Below, piece by piece: positions 1-8,401 of a stretch of DNA of 44,146 bases. A program made the translations under genes and the position numbers. The notes beneath the pieces were generated by a model that worked only from the letters and a program-made list of their open reading frames with translations, was not told the DNA's origin and searched no databases. Source of the DNA: Elusimicrobia bacterium GWA2_69_24 (GTDB taxonomy: Bacteria > Elusimicrobiota > Elusimicrobia > UBA1565); NCBI GenBank assembly GCA_001799695.1, contig MGTY01000017.1, positions 1 to 44,146 of the forward strand. Reading direction: 5' to 3'. Position 1 is the first letter of the stretch. Each line of letters starts with the position of its first letter.

Positions 1-8
1 CTTGCATG

Positions 9-42
9 GTGGCTTCCTCCTGTCTTGGAAGCCACTATTTTA
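9..42 (+). terminator. Probable intrinsic terminator of a gene upstream of the window
   Basis: A perfect 9-bp stem (GTGGCTTCC at 9-17 with GGAAGCCAC at 27-35) closes a 9-nt loop and is followed by TATTTTA (36-42). The T-rich tail is only on the plus-strand side, so it would end a rightward transcript entering from the left edge. The gene it serves is not visible. Confidence 0.5.
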
Positions 43-141
43 CCCTGCACGGCTACCCACGGCAAACCCGGAAGCGCCATTTCTGGAATGGTGCGTTCTA
101 ACATCGGATTCGGCGGTCGCGGGCCTCGAACACAAGAACGA

Positions 142-157
142 CTGTGCCCGGGCACAG
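142..157 (-). terminator. GC palindrome, candidate hutH terminator
   Basis: CTGTGCCCGGGCACAG is a perfect 16-bp palindrome. Read on the minus strand it lies about 28 nt past the hutH stop and is followed by the T-rich stretch TCGTTCTTGTGTT, so a 6-bp stem with a CCGG loop could act as a weak intrinsic terminator. A smaller hairpin (CTCGG-GAAG-CCGAG, 162-175) lies between it and the stop. The core TGTGCCCGGGCACA recurs at 23398-23411, again just past a gene end. Confidence 0.4.
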
Positions 158-185
158 CACCCTCGGCTTCCCGAGCGCACTCCCC

Positions 186-1721
186 CTAGTTCCAGGAGTC
201 CTTGAGCGGGCCGATCTCGGCTTCCACCGCCTTCAGGATCTCGCAGGCCTCGACCGCCGCGGCCATGGCGTTGTGGTCCTTGTAGAGCGGCCGGTCGACA
301 TCCAGGTGCGCCACGTGCTTGCGCACCGCGCGCTGGGCGGCGCGGGTCCCGGTCCCCGGAGTGAACTGGCGGAAGTCCAGGCCCTGGGCCGCGGCGATCA
401 TCTCGATGCCGAGCACGCCGAAGGCGTTCTTGAGGATCTGCCTGGTCTTGAGCGCCGCGTTCATGCCCATGCTCACGAAGTCCTCCTGGTCGGCGGCGGC
501 CGGGATGGACTGGACGCAGGAGGGGGCGCTGAGGATGCGCTGCTCCACGATGAGCATGTCCGCCGTGTACTGACTGAGCATGTGCCCGGAGAACATCCCG
601 GCGCCCTTGGTGAGGAAGGCGGGCAGGCCGACGGAGAGGGCGGGGTTGAGCAGGCGGTTCAAGCGCCGCTCGGAGAGCACGCTCACCATCGCGATGCCCG
701 CCCCCACCATGTCCAGCGGCATGCTGATGGGCGTGCCCTGGAAGTTGGCGCCCGTCAGCACGGTGTCGCTGTCGCAGAGGAAGATGGGGTTGTCGGCCAC
801 GCCGTTGAGCTCGATCTCGAACTGCTTGCGGGCGTAGGCCAGGTGGTCCCGGAACGCCCCCACGACCTGGGGCGTGGAGCGCATCGAGTAGGCGTCCTGA
901 ACCTTCACCTTGAGCTTGCCCGTGACCAGGTCGGACCCGGCCATGACCGCACGGATGTTCGCCGCGGAGGTGACCGCGCCCTTGAAGCCGCGCAGCTCGT
1001 GCAGACGCGTGTCGTAGGGCTTGGTGTTGGCCATCAGGGCCTCGAGGCTCATAGCCGCGGTGATCTCCGCCTGCTGCACCCAGCGCTCCGCGTCGTGGAG
1101 CTCGAGGCAGCCGATGCCCGTGATGAGGTTGGAGCCGTTGATCGCGGCCAGCCCGTCGCGGGCCTGCAGGCCCGGGGCCTTGATGCCCGCCTTCGCGAAG
1201 GCGGCCTTGGTGGGCATGCGCTTGCCCTTGTAGAAGCACTCCCCCTCCCCCATGAGGGTCAAGGCGGCCTGGCTCATCGGGGCCAGGTCGCCGCAGGCGC
1301 CCACGCTGCCCTTCTCGCAGACTACGGGGGTGACGCCCTTGTTGAGCATCTCGATATAGGTCAGCGGGATGTCGGGACGGCAGCCGGAATAGCCCTGGGA
1401 ATGAACGTTCACGCGGCTCAGGAGGGCGGCGCGCACGTGCTCCACGGGGCAAGGCTCGCCGATGCCGGCGGCGTGGTTGTAGATCAGGTACTTCTGGAAC
1501 TGGGCGACCTGCTCATCCGACAGGACGACCTCGGAGAACTCGCCGATGCCGGTGTTGACGCCGTACATGATCTCGTGGGCGAGGATCTTCTTCTCGAGCA
1601 TCCCGCGGCACTTCTTGATGCGCTGCACGGCCTCGTCGGCGAGCTTGACCTTCTCGCCGTGGCGAGCGACCTTGGCTACGTCGTCGATGGTGAGGGGACC
1701 GGCGCCGACCTTGATGGACAT
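186..1721 (-). CDS. hutH: Histidine ammonia-lyase family (MIO enzyme, Cys variant)
   Basis: Probable histidine ammonia-lyase, deaminating L-histidine to urocanate in the cytosol. The 511-residue length is usual for HutH. Seen: YGVNTGIG near residue 53, NHAAG with His83, YSMR near 279-283, and QEDFVSMG with Glu413. These positions agree with the substrate-binding and catalytic residues of HutH. The electrophilic MIO group is normally made from Ala-Ser-Gly; here the triad is Ala-Cys-Gly at 142-144 (codons GCC TGC GGC). An S143C mutant of the Pseudomonas enzyme is reported to be active, so Cys need not inactivate it. Start chosen at 1721 because AGGAG lies 6 nt upstream; the frame is open further upstream without a better site. 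hutU lies at 17012-18676, which supports histidine as substrate. Another aromatic ammonia-lyase or aminomutase activity is less likely but possible. Confidence 0.88.
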   Translation of the reverse strand: MSIKVGAGPLTIDDVAKVARHGEKVKLADEAVQRIKKCRGMLEKKILAHEIMYGVNTGIGEFSEVVLSDEQVAQFQKYLIYNHAAGIGEPCPVEHVRAALLSRVNVHSQGYSGCRPDIPLTYIEMLNKGVTPVVCEKGSVGACGDLAPMSQAALTLMGEGECFYKGKRMPTKAAFAKAGIKAPGLQARDGLAAINGSNLITGIGCLELHDAERWVQQAEITAAMSLEALMANTKPYDTRLHELRGFKGAVTSAANIRAVMAGSDLVTGKLKVKVQDAYSMRSTPQVVGAFRDHLAYARKQFEIELNGVADNPIFLCDSDTVLTGANFQGTPISMPLDMVGAGIAMVSVLSERRLNRLLNPALSVGLPAFLTKGAGMFSGHMLSQYTADMLIVEQRILSAPSCVQSIPAAADQEDFVSMGMNAALKTRQILKNAFGVLGIEMIAAAQGLDFRQFTPGTGTRAAQRAVRKHVAHLDVDRPLYKDHNAMAAAVEACEILKAVEAEIGPLKDSWN

Positions 1722-1753
1722 GGCACGCTCCTGGGCAAGGACTGGGTGCTCAT

Positions 1754-1804
1754 ACACTACCATTCGCGGGGCTCCTGACCCAAGTCTTTGGAATGATGTA
1801 TATT
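1754..1804. promoter_or_regulatory. Possible divergent promoters of hutH and the DUF2914 gene
   Basis: This interval lies in the 117-bp gap between the two divergent genes. Rightward: CTGACC (1775-1780), 18 bp, then TATATT (1799-1804). Leftward: TTGGGT (1783-1778 on the minus strand), 18 bp, then TAGTGT (1759-1754). Both are weak matches to a sigma-70-type consensus and their -35 boxes overlap, so this is only a candidate. Confidence 0.25.
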
Positions 1805-1838
1805 AGTACCTGAAGCCGCTGACTTTGAGGGGGATTTG

Positions 1839-2261
1839 ATGAAAATGATAGCCATGCTGATCGGACTTTCGTTGGGCGTCGCCGCCTGGGCACAGGCCCC
1901 CGCGGACCCGATGAAGACCGGGAGCGCCGTCACGACCGTCAAGGTCGAGAGGATGGTCGCGGCCACGGGCGTGAAGGACCGCGAGCCGGTCGGCGAAGCG
2001 GCCACCTTCGACGCCGGCCTGTTCCGGGTCTATTGCTGGTCCTTGGTCCGCGCCGAGAGCGTCCCGGCCGCGATCAAGCACGCCTGGCACCTGGACGGCA
2101 AGAAGGTCTCGGAGATCCCCCTCGCCATCAACTACGCCCGGACCCGCACCTGGAGCAGCAAGGCCGTCCGGGCCGGCAATTGGAAGGTCTCGGCCGTCAC
2201 GGAAGCCGGCGAGGTCCTGTCCTCGGTCTCATTCACGGTCACCGCGGCGCCGGCGCAGTAG
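1839..2261 (+). CDS. Secreted DUF2914-domain protein
   Basis: A 140-residue protein with a signal peptide (residues 1-18, cleavage plausible after AWA-Q). The remainder resembles DUF2914, whose role is unknown. The recognisable parts are the conserved Trp in YCWSL, HAWHLDGKKV, the RTRTWSSK stretch and GNWKVSAVTEAGEVL. It probably acts in the periplasm or attached to the envelope as a small beta-rich domain. Start: ATG at 1839 sits 5 nt after GAGGGGG; a TTG at 1836 is too close to that site. It stands alone, divergent from hutH and convergent with the SGNH hydrolase gene, with 37 bp between stops. Confidence 0.75.
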   Translation: MKMIAMLIGLSLGVAAWAQAPADPMKTGSAVTTVKVERMVAATGVKDREPVGEAATFDAGLFRVYCWSLVRAESVPAAIKHAWHLDGKKVSEIPLAINYARTRTWSSKAVRAGNWKVSAVTEAGEVLSSVSFTVTAAPAQ

Positions 2262-2298
2262 CCCGGCGCGCCGTTCGGCGAAGCCCGTCTCCGGGAGT

Positions 2299-3972
2299 TC
2301 ACTTCCCGGGGGCGGGTTTTGTTCGGCGGGGGAACAGGGCTTCCCGGTAGAAGTCGATCTCGGCGATCCACCACGCGGCTTCCCGGAGCCCGGCGAAGCC
2401 GGCTTCGGCCTCCGGCGCGCGCCCGGCCCGGTGCAGGGCGACGCTCCGGCGCAGGAGGGCGTAGGGGAAGCGCGGCTCCAGGCGCAGGGCCTCGTCGAAG
2501 AGGCGCAGGGCGGGGTCCCAGCGCCCCAACCGGGCGCAGGCTTCCGCGGCATGCGCCAGGGCGGAGGGCCACAGTCCCGCCAGATCCTCGCTGGGCCCGA
2601 TGTGCAGGCCCTTCTCGCGCTCCAACCGGATGAGGAATTCCTTCCGCCCCGGCAGTTCCGCGGCCGCGTCGGGAGATTCCTTCCAAAGCGCCTCGAACAG
2701 TCCGACCGCGCCCTCGTTGAAGCGGCCCTTGTCGGGCTGCGACCCCGACGGCATGAGGAGGGATTCCCGGACCGCCGCCGCCGCGCGGAGCCAATAGGTC
2801 TCCTCCAGCTCCACCGGGTCGGGGCGGAACGCGCCGGGGAGAGCGGTTTCCGGGGACAGGCCCGGGCGCGGGGCCAGAGCCTCCGCGACCGCGAGCGAGA
2901 CGATGGGGTCCGCGAAGCGATGCCAGTGCACCCGGTCGTAGAGCAGGCCCTCCAGGCGCGGCCCTCCGGCCGCGCGTTCGAAAGCGCCCTCCAGGTCCGC
3001 CAGGGGCGCGCCTTCCTCCCGCGCCGTCCGCCGCACGACGGCGTCGATCTCTAGGGTCTGGGAGAGGCGGAAGGCGGCGAGGGCCCCGGCGCGGTCGCCC
3101 ATAGACTCCAAGATCCGCCCCAGGGCGTGGTACGCGGTCGAGTCCCTGGGATTGCGCGCGATGTAATCCTTGAAATGCCTCTCCGCTTCGGGATAGCCCC
3201 GGCGCTCCCATGCCAGCCAGCCGGCGAAGAACCCCTTATCGCGCAGGGGCAGGGCCCCGGTCGGGGGCTGGCCCAGGCGGCGGGGCAGGGCGCAGAGGAC
3301 GATGGGGACCATCCGGGCGACCGCCGCGCGGACCATCCCGCGCAGGTTCGCGTCGAAGCGCGCGGTCCTCCTGGCCAGTTCCCCCGGATTGTCGTCCGCT
3401 TCGCGCGCCTCCAACCGGGGCGGCGGCAGCCGCAGGAGGCGCCGCAGGCGCAGGCCGAGGACGAAGGACCGCGGCGGCGGACCGGCCGAAGCAATCAGGT
3501 CGTTGTTGCCCGACATGAGGATGACGAGGTCGGGCTCAAGGCGCAGGACCTCGTCGAGGACCAAGGATTCCCGGTAGCTGTCGTAGCCGGGCATCCCGCA
3601 GTTGATGAGTTCCACCTTACGGCCGGGGACGAGCCGGGCGAGGGCTCCGGCCAAGGTGAGCCGTCCCGCGGCGCGGGCCGGCGGAGTCCCGTCCCCCGGC
3701 CAATCCTCGAAGCTGTGCGCCACCGAGCCCCCGACGAGGAAAACTCTGTACGTGCCCGGCGCCTTGCGCCTGGGGAAGCGCGAGGACCGGGAAGCGGGGC
3801 GGCGGTTCACCAGGAACGCCTCCCCGCCCGGCGCGTCGTCCGGGCCGAAGAAATCCTCGTAGATGTCGGCATACCAGTAGCCCACGTCGTCGGCCAATAC
3901 CGCGGCGGCGGCGGGAGGGCCCGGGACTAGGCTGAGCGCAAGGATGAGGAGTACGGCCTGGACCCAGGTCAT
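2299..3972 (-). CDS. SGNH/GDSL-type hydrolase with TPR segments
   Basis: A 557-residue exported protein: signal peptide (residues 1-24, ends near PPAAAAVLA), then an SGNH-hydrolase fold interrupted by TPR-like helices. The catalytic blocks are visible: FLVGGSVAHSF (nucleophile Ser, block I), INCGMPGYDS (block II), LMSGNNDL (Asn of block III) and YDRVHWHRF (the DxxH of block V). TPR-like repeats lie between blocks III and V (PEAERHFKDYIARNPRDSTA) and at the C-terminus (DPALRLFDEALRLEP). SGNH enzymes cleave esters or acyl groups, often on polysaccharides; the substrate here is unknown. The ATG overlaps the TGA of the upstream gene in ATGA, so translation is probably coupled to the aminopropyltransferase-like protein. 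A much longer reading frame covering both genes is an artefact of high GC. Confidence 0.8.
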   Translation of the reverse strand: MTWVQAVLLILALSLVPGPPAAAAVLADDVGYWYADIYEDFFGPDDAPGGEAFLVNRRPASRSSRFPRRKAPGTYRVFLVGGSVAHSFEDWPGDGTPPARAAGRLTLAGALARLVPGRKVELINCGMPGYDSYRESLVLDEVLRLEPDLVILMSGNNDLIASAGPPPRSFVLGLRLRRLLRLPPPRLEAREADDNPGELARRTARFDANLRGMVRAAVARMVPIVLCALPRRLGQPPTGALPLRDKGFFAGWLAWERRGYPEAERHFKDYIARNPRDSTAYHALGRILESMGDRAGALAAFRLSQTLEIDAVVRRTAREEGAPLADLEGAFERAAGGPRLEGLLYDRVHWHRFADPIVSLAVAEALAPRPGLSPETALPGAFRPDPVELEETYWLRAAAAVRESLLMPSGSQPDKGRFNEGAVGLFEALWKESPDAAAELPGRKEFLIRLEREKGLHIGPSEDLAGLWPSALAHAAEACARLGRWDPALRLFDEALRLEPRFPYALLRRSVALHRAGRAPEAEAGFAGLREAAWWIAEIDFYREALFPRRTKPAPGK

Positions 3973-6182
3973 GGCTTCGCCAGGATGGCGGGGTGCCGGT
4001 AGTAGGCCTTGGTCTTGGCCCGGAAATAGGGATACTCGATGCGCGGAAACTCGTCGGTGACTTCCGGCGCCGCGGCCAGGGCCCCGGCGAAATCCCGGGC
4101 CGGGCCGAGCGCCAGCTTCCAGAACGCGGCCTCGTCGCGGAACTCGCCGTCGCGTTCCAGCAGGTCGCGCCGCACGCCGGCGGCCGCCAGACGGCGGGAG
4201 ACCCGGGCCTGGTCGAGCGGGATGGGCGCCGCGCTCCCCAGCATCACCACCCCGCCGCCCCCCGCGCTGCCCAGCCACAGCTGGGCGTGGGGGACCGCCG
4301 CGAAGAAGCTCTTGAGGACCATGTTGAACTCGGGCTCCGGGTACTCGGGGAGCCAGACCGCGAGGAGTCCCCCGGGCTTCAGCTTGCGCAGGGCCAGCGC
4401 GAAGAAATCCCGGCTGTAGAGGTTCACCGTGCCCGCCGAGTAGAGCGGCGGCGACGGGTCCGCCAGGATCACGTCGTAGCCTTCCCGGTCCCGGAGCAGG
4501 TGGTTGCGCCCGTCGTTGACGATGAGCCGGGCCCGCGGGTCGCCGGTCCAGCGCTCGGCGTCGCGGTAGAAGAGCGGGAAGGCCTTGAGCACGGCGCCCG
4601 CCAGCTCGACCACATCCACCCGGACGCCCTCGTGGCTCAGGGCGGAGCGGAACGTCGTGCCCAGACCGAAGCAGATGATGAGGGCGCGCTCGGGCCTGGG
4701 ATGCAGGGCGAGCGGGATGTGCGCCAGCAGCTTGGTGATGTTGGTGTAGCCGGCCACCCCGACGCCGTTGATGACGAGGCGGCGGCCCCCCCCGCGCTGC
4801 TCGACCGCCACGGAACCCTCCAGGTCCTCGGTGTAGGACAGGAGCTCGGGCGCCAGGTCGGCGAAGTGCGTGCCCCACTCTTCCATCATCGCGGACGGGA
4901 GGTAGCGCCCGCGCAGGCGGCCCCAGGCGAGGGCCAACAGCGCGGCCGCGGCCGCCGGAGCCGCCCAGCGGAGGGAACGGGGTCCGGCCGCGGCGATGAG
5001 GACCGCGCCGCAGGCCAGCGCCGCGCCCAGGATGAGGAGCAGGGCGTTCTGCACGTTGAACGCCGGGATCCACCAGAAGCCGGCGGTCAGGGTCCCGAGG
5101 ATGGCCCCTAGCGTGTTCCAGAAATAGAGCCGCCCCACCGCGGCCCCGGCCCCCTCGCCCGCCGCGTCCAGCCGGGCCGCGGTCGGGAAGATCATCCCCT
5201 GCACCACGGCCAGCGGAGTCAGCAGGACCAGGGCCTCCGCGAAGGGGATGAAAAGGAATGGGCTGATGCCGGAATTGGCCATGTCCGCGAAACGGCTCTG
5301 CAGGACCTGCGTGAGTTCGAAGCCGGCGTAGCCCACGAACCCGAGGAGCGCGCTCAAGCCCTGCAGCCCGCCCAAGAGGGCCAGGCCGGGGCGCACCCTC
5401 CGCGCGAGCCAGCTCCCGATCCCGAGGCTGAAGAGGAAGACGAAGAGGACGGTGGCGAAGCCGTAGGCCGAGTTGTTGAAAGAGGGGAGCAGGAGCCGGA
5501 ACCAGACCACCTCGAACGCCATCCCGCAGAAGCCCGAGACCCCCACGGCGAGCGCGGTCCAACCCACGCTCCCGGAGGCAGCCGCGGGAGGCTCCGGTTC
5601 CGGCACGGCCGCGTCCCGCGACAGGAACAGGGCGGTGACGCCCACGACGCAGTTGAGGGCGACGGCCAGCCAATGGCTCCAGGCCAATCCGAGGAACGCG
5701 AGCAGGAGGAACGCGTTCACCAGGACCCCCGCGCAGGCGCCCAGCAGGTTCGCCGTGTAGAGCCCGGCGATCCGCGTCCCCGCCGCTTCTCCCGAGCGGG
5801 CCCCGCACAGCACCGGAAAGGTGGCGCCCATCAGCACCGTAGCGGGCAGGACGGAGGCGAAGCTCATGGCGAAGCGCAGGGGGCCGATGGGGAGGGCGGT
5901 CCGCTCCATCACCTCCAGCATGAGCGGGATGCAGAGCGGGAAGAGCGCGGCCGCGGCCGCGATCCCCAGTTCCAGCCAACCGTAGAGGCGCAGGGGGGAC
6001 AAGGCCTTGCGGGACAGGCGGGCGCCGAGCAGGGCCCCCAGCGCGAAACCCGCCATGAAGCCGGCCAGCACCGTGCTCGCGGAATACACGGTGGCGCCGA
6101 GCACCAGGACCAGACGCCGGGTCCAGACCGTCTCGTAGACGAGCGCCGCGAAGCCGGAGACCGCGAAGAGCGCGTAGGTCAC
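3969..6182 (-). CDS. Membrane-fused spermidine synthase-like protein
   Basis: 737 residues. The N-terminal two-thirds carries about 12 hydrophobic segments resembling an MFS-like membrane domain, opening with FAVSGFAALVYETVWTRRL, a signature of this family. The C-terminal third is a Rossmann methyltransferase-like spermidine synthase domain: ALIICFGLGTTFRSAL (nucleotide-binding loop), VDVVEL (acidic residue for the cosubstrate), NDGRNHLL, and DPSPPLYSAGTVNLYS (catalytic Asp region). Related domains use decarboxylated SAM to transfer aminopropyl groups, but the substrate of membrane-fused forms is mostly unknown. Start is GTG at 6182, with GGAGGA 7 nt upstream. The next gene overlaps it by 4 nt, so the two likely act on the same envelope molecule. 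Role in classical polyamine synthesis is uncertain. Confidence 0.82.
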   Translation of the reverse strand: MTYALFAVSGFAALVYETVWTRRLVLVLGATVYSASTVLAGFMAGFALGALLGARLSRKALSPLRLYGWLELGIAAAAALFPLCIPLMLEVMERTALPIGPLRFAMSFASVLPATVLMGATFPVLCGARSGEAAGTRIAGLYTANLLGACAGVLVNAFLLLAFLGLAWSHWLAVALNCVVGVTALFLSRDAAVPEPEPPAAASGSVGWTALAVGVSGFCGMAFEVVWFRLLLPSFNNSAYGFATVLFVFLFSLGIGSWLARRVRPGLALLGGLQGLSALLGFVGYAGFELTQVLQSRFADMANSGISPFLFIPFAEALVLLTPLAVVQGMIFPTAARLDAAGEGAGAAVGRLYFWNTLGAILGTLTAGFWWIPAFNVQNALLLILGAALACGAVLIAAAGPRSLRWAAPAAAAALLALAWGRLRGRYLPSAMMEEWGTHFADLAPELLSYTEDLEGSVAVEQRGGGRRLVINGVGVAGYTNITKLLAHIPLALHPRPERALIICFGLGTTFRSALSHEGVRVDVVELAGAVLKAFPLFYRDAERWTGDPRARLIVNDGRNHLLRDREGYDVILADPSPPLYSAGTVNLYSRDFFALALRKLKPGGLLAVWLPEYPEPEFNMVLKSFFAAVPHAQLWLGSAGGGGVVMLGSAAPIPLDQARVSRRLAAAGVRRDLLERDGEFRDEAAFWKLALGPARDFAGALAAAPEVTDEFPRIEYPYFRAKTKAYYRHPAILAKP

Positions 6183-6333
6183 GATGAGTTCCTCCCCGGG
6201 TAATTAAACCTTTTCTGCGCCCGGTTTCCCGCGGCCGGCGGCGGCGATCCGGCGGCATGGGTCTTTGGACCTAATCCGCATAGGGCCCGGGAGGCCTGGA
6301 CGAATACCGCCTTTCGGGTACCCTAATGATGCC

Positions 6334-7740
6334 ATGCCGATATTGGGACTCCTGGTCCTGGGCTTCCTGGGGATGACCGCGGCCTACACCGCCTACGACA
6401 AGAAGACCGCGCAGGAAGAGCCTTCGGAAGCCTCGGCCCGGACCCGCGACCCGTTCTCGGTGGACCCGGCCGAACGCCTCGCCCAGGAGGAGCGTGGCGC
6501 GGAGAAGCGGACCGCGCCCGCCGGGACCGACGGGAGCGGACGGCCCGCGACCGGCCGCGACGCCGACCCCGTGGCGACTCCTCCCGCGACCCGGACCTCC
6601 GGCTCTCCCTCCGAGGACCTGGAGGGGGCGGCCTACCTCGCCAGCGAGAAGTTCGACAATCGCGGCGGCTACGAGTACCTTACCGGCGGCCTGGGCGCCA
6701 ACGGCGGGACGGACGCCCCCGAGGTCGGCGCCGGCTCCGAACTGGGCCCCAGGAAGAACGGCGCCCGGACCGAGACCGGCGGCAGAAAGACCGGCTCCGG
6801 CGCCGGGACCCGGACCGCGAGCCGCCAGGGCAACCCCGGCTCCAAGAACCAGGTTCCCGGCCGGGGCCTGACCTCCGGCCTGACCCGCGACGACCAGGGC
6901 TCCCTGACCGGGGACCGGAGCTCGTCCGCCCGGCCCCGCCCCGCGGGCAACGCGGCCCAGGGCTCCTGCCCCGAAGGCATGGCCAACATCGAGGGACGCT
7001 ACTGCATCGACCGGTGGGAGGCCTCGGTCGTGGACCGCGCGACCCACGAACCCGCGTCCCCCTACTACACCCCCAACCCCTCCAAGCGCTGGCCCGGAGC
7101 CGTTTGGCAGTACGAGCACTGGTCCGCCAAGCCGAGCCTCGCGAACTATCCCATGCCGGAACTGCCCGATTTCGAGCGCTCCCCCTCCTTCTCGCCCATG
7201 GCCGTCTCCAAACCCGGGGTATATCCCCAGGGCTTCATGAACAAGCCGGCCGCGGAACTGGCCTGCCGGAACGCGGGCAAGCGCCTCTGCGCCCGGGAAG
7301 AATGGCACCAGGCCTGCGCGGGACCGGACGCTCCGCAAGCGCAGGGGGGCTCTTTCCCCGTGACCTTCCCCTACGGGAAAAGCTACCAGAAGGGGATGTG
7401 CAACTTCGGCACGTCCCACCCGCTCATGATCCTCAAGCGCTCCAACAACGAGCTGAGCGACCCGCGCCTCATGCTGGCCGAGAGCGGCGGCCGCCGCGTC
7501 CTGGCCAGGACCGGCGACTTCGCGCAATGCCGCAATTCCTACGGCGTCTACGACATGGTCGGGAATCAGGATGAGATCGTAGCCGATCCCCCGGGCGACA
7601 ACATGGTCTTCGTAGGGAGCTTCTACAGCCGGGCCGTGTCCGGGACCCCCCGCGGCTGCGCCTCCGCCATCACCAGCCACGCCGAATCCTACAACGACTA
7701 CAGCATCGGCTTCCGCTGCTGCTCCGAAGTCTCAAACTAG
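6334..7740 (+). CDS. Secreted FGE/SUMF1-fold (formylglycine-generating-enzyme-like) protein
   Basis: 468 residues: an N-terminal hydrophobic segment (2-20) serving as signal or anchor, a long low-complexity region rich in Gly, Thr, Arg and Pro (about 25-215), then an FGE-sulfatase/SUMF1-type domain (about 217-466). Recognisable parts are GMANIEGRYCIDRWEASVVD, ELACRNAGKRLCAREEW, YGVYDMVGNQDEIV and IGFRCC. In this family the next-to-last motif is usually GNVWEW; here it is GNQDEI, so a binding or structural role is as likely as catalysis. Many such proteins are not true formylglycine generators, and no sulfatase lies nearby. ATG at 6334 is the first good in-frame start before the hydrophobic segment; it has no clear Shine-Dalgarno, and TACCCT (6319-6324) just upstream hints at a very short leader. 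Confidence 0.72.
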   Translation: MPILGLLVLGFLGMTAAYTAYDKKTAQEEPSEASARTRDPFSVDPAERLAQEERGAEKRTAPAGTDGSGRPATGRDADPVATPPATRTSGSPSEDLEGAAYLASEKFDNRGGYEYLTGGLGANGGTDAPEVGAGSELGPRKNGARTETGGRKTGSGAGTRTASRQGNPGSKNQVPGRGLTSGLTRDDQGSLTGDRSSSARPRPAGNAAQGSCPEGMANIEGRYCIDRWEASVVDRATHEPASPYYTPNPSKRWPGAVWQYEHWSAKPSLANYPMPELPDFERSPSFSPMAVSKPGVYPQGFMNKPAAELACRNAGKRLCAREEWHQACAGPDAPQAQGGSFPVTFPYGKSYQKGMCNFGTSHPLMILKRSNNELSDPRLMLAESGGRRVLARTGDFAQCRNSYGVYDMVGNQDEIVADPPGDNMVFVGSFYSRAVSGTPRGCASAITSHAESYNDYSIGFRCCSEVSN

Positions 7741-7787
7741 CTTCGAAGCAATGTGGCGGAAGTGTTGCAATGTGAGTTGATAAGGCC

Positions 7788-8159
7788 ATGGCGACATCCC
7801 CTCGCGGCAGCTGCGAATCCGACCCACGCAACGAGCCGGTCTTCACGATCGGGGTGGTCGCCCGGAAGCTGCGCGTGACGCCGATGACGCTGCGCATCTG
7901 GGAGAAACGCGGCCTCATCCAGCCCTCGCGCATCGGCAAGAACCGCTTTTACTCGGAGTACGACCTCACCCGGCTGGCCATGATTGAGCACCTGCTCCAG
8001 GAAAAACACCTCAACATCGAGGGCGTCAAGGAAGTCCTGGAGCTCAAGCACTGCTGGGAGATCCGCGGCTGCACCGCGGACGAACGGTCGGGCTGTCCCC
8101 GCTACCGCAGCGAGGCCCAGGGCATCGTCCGCTCCTTCGCGCCCGAAGCCCAAGCGTAA
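7788..8159 (+). CDS. MerR-family regulator with C-terminal Cys motif
   Basis: 123 residues. Residues 18-85 form a MerR-type winged helix (FTIGVVARKLRVTPMTLRIW, EKRGLIQPSRIGKNRFYSEY), closest in style to the HspR-like branch, including NIEGVKEVLEL. The dimerisation helix is followed by CWEIRGC, CP and Y, a cysteine arrangement that could bind a metal or sense redox; this is inference. It would bind DNA as a dimer, with unknown target genes. A short AAGG lies just before the ATG. The stop codon TAA (8157-8159) is also the left target-site copy of the inserted element at 8160-8427, so the protein end survived the insertion unchanged. Without the element the next gene, wecB, would begin only about 29 nt downstream. 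Confidence 0.82.
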   Translation: MATSPRGSCESDPRNEPVFTIGVVARKLRVTPMTLRIWEKRGLIQPSRIGKNRFYSEYDLTRLAMIEHLLQEKHLNIEGVKEVLELKHCWEIRGCTADERSGCPRYRSEAQGIVRSFAPEAQA

Positions 8160-8185
8160 GGGCTCGCAATGAAATAAGTGGCGCA
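8160..8185 (+). repeat. Left terminal inverted repeat of the MITE-like element
   Basis: Exact reverse complement of 8402-8427. Preceded by the TAA duplication, which is also the merR stop codon. Confidence 0.85.
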
Positions 8186-8401
8186 CTTCGGAGGCCCGAT
8201 CTTGAGCCGATTTCTAGGCGCGAGGAGCGCGCATAGCGTGAGCTATGTAAGCGACGAGCAACGACGAAATAGGCCAATAGCGGGCCTCCCCGAAGGGCCG
8301 GGGCGCTTTTGGGCTGCGCCTTCGCGCTGCTCGACTTACAGGCCTTAAGGCCTGCGCGTCTCGCATCGCTTCGGCTCGCTCCAAAATCGCCTCCGGCGAA
8401 A

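Noticed and set aside
144-1778. 544-codon plus-strand frame over hutH
   Set aside because: No family motif, opposite to a well-conserved enzyme; open only because of GC-rich codon positions.
2299-6258. One 1319-codon open frame on the minus strand
   Set aside because: Only its last 557 codons read as a protein (SGNH/TPR). The rest lies out of phase over the aminopropyltransferase-like gene, whose motifs are clear, and is Arg/Pro/Gly-rich as expected of a GC shadow.
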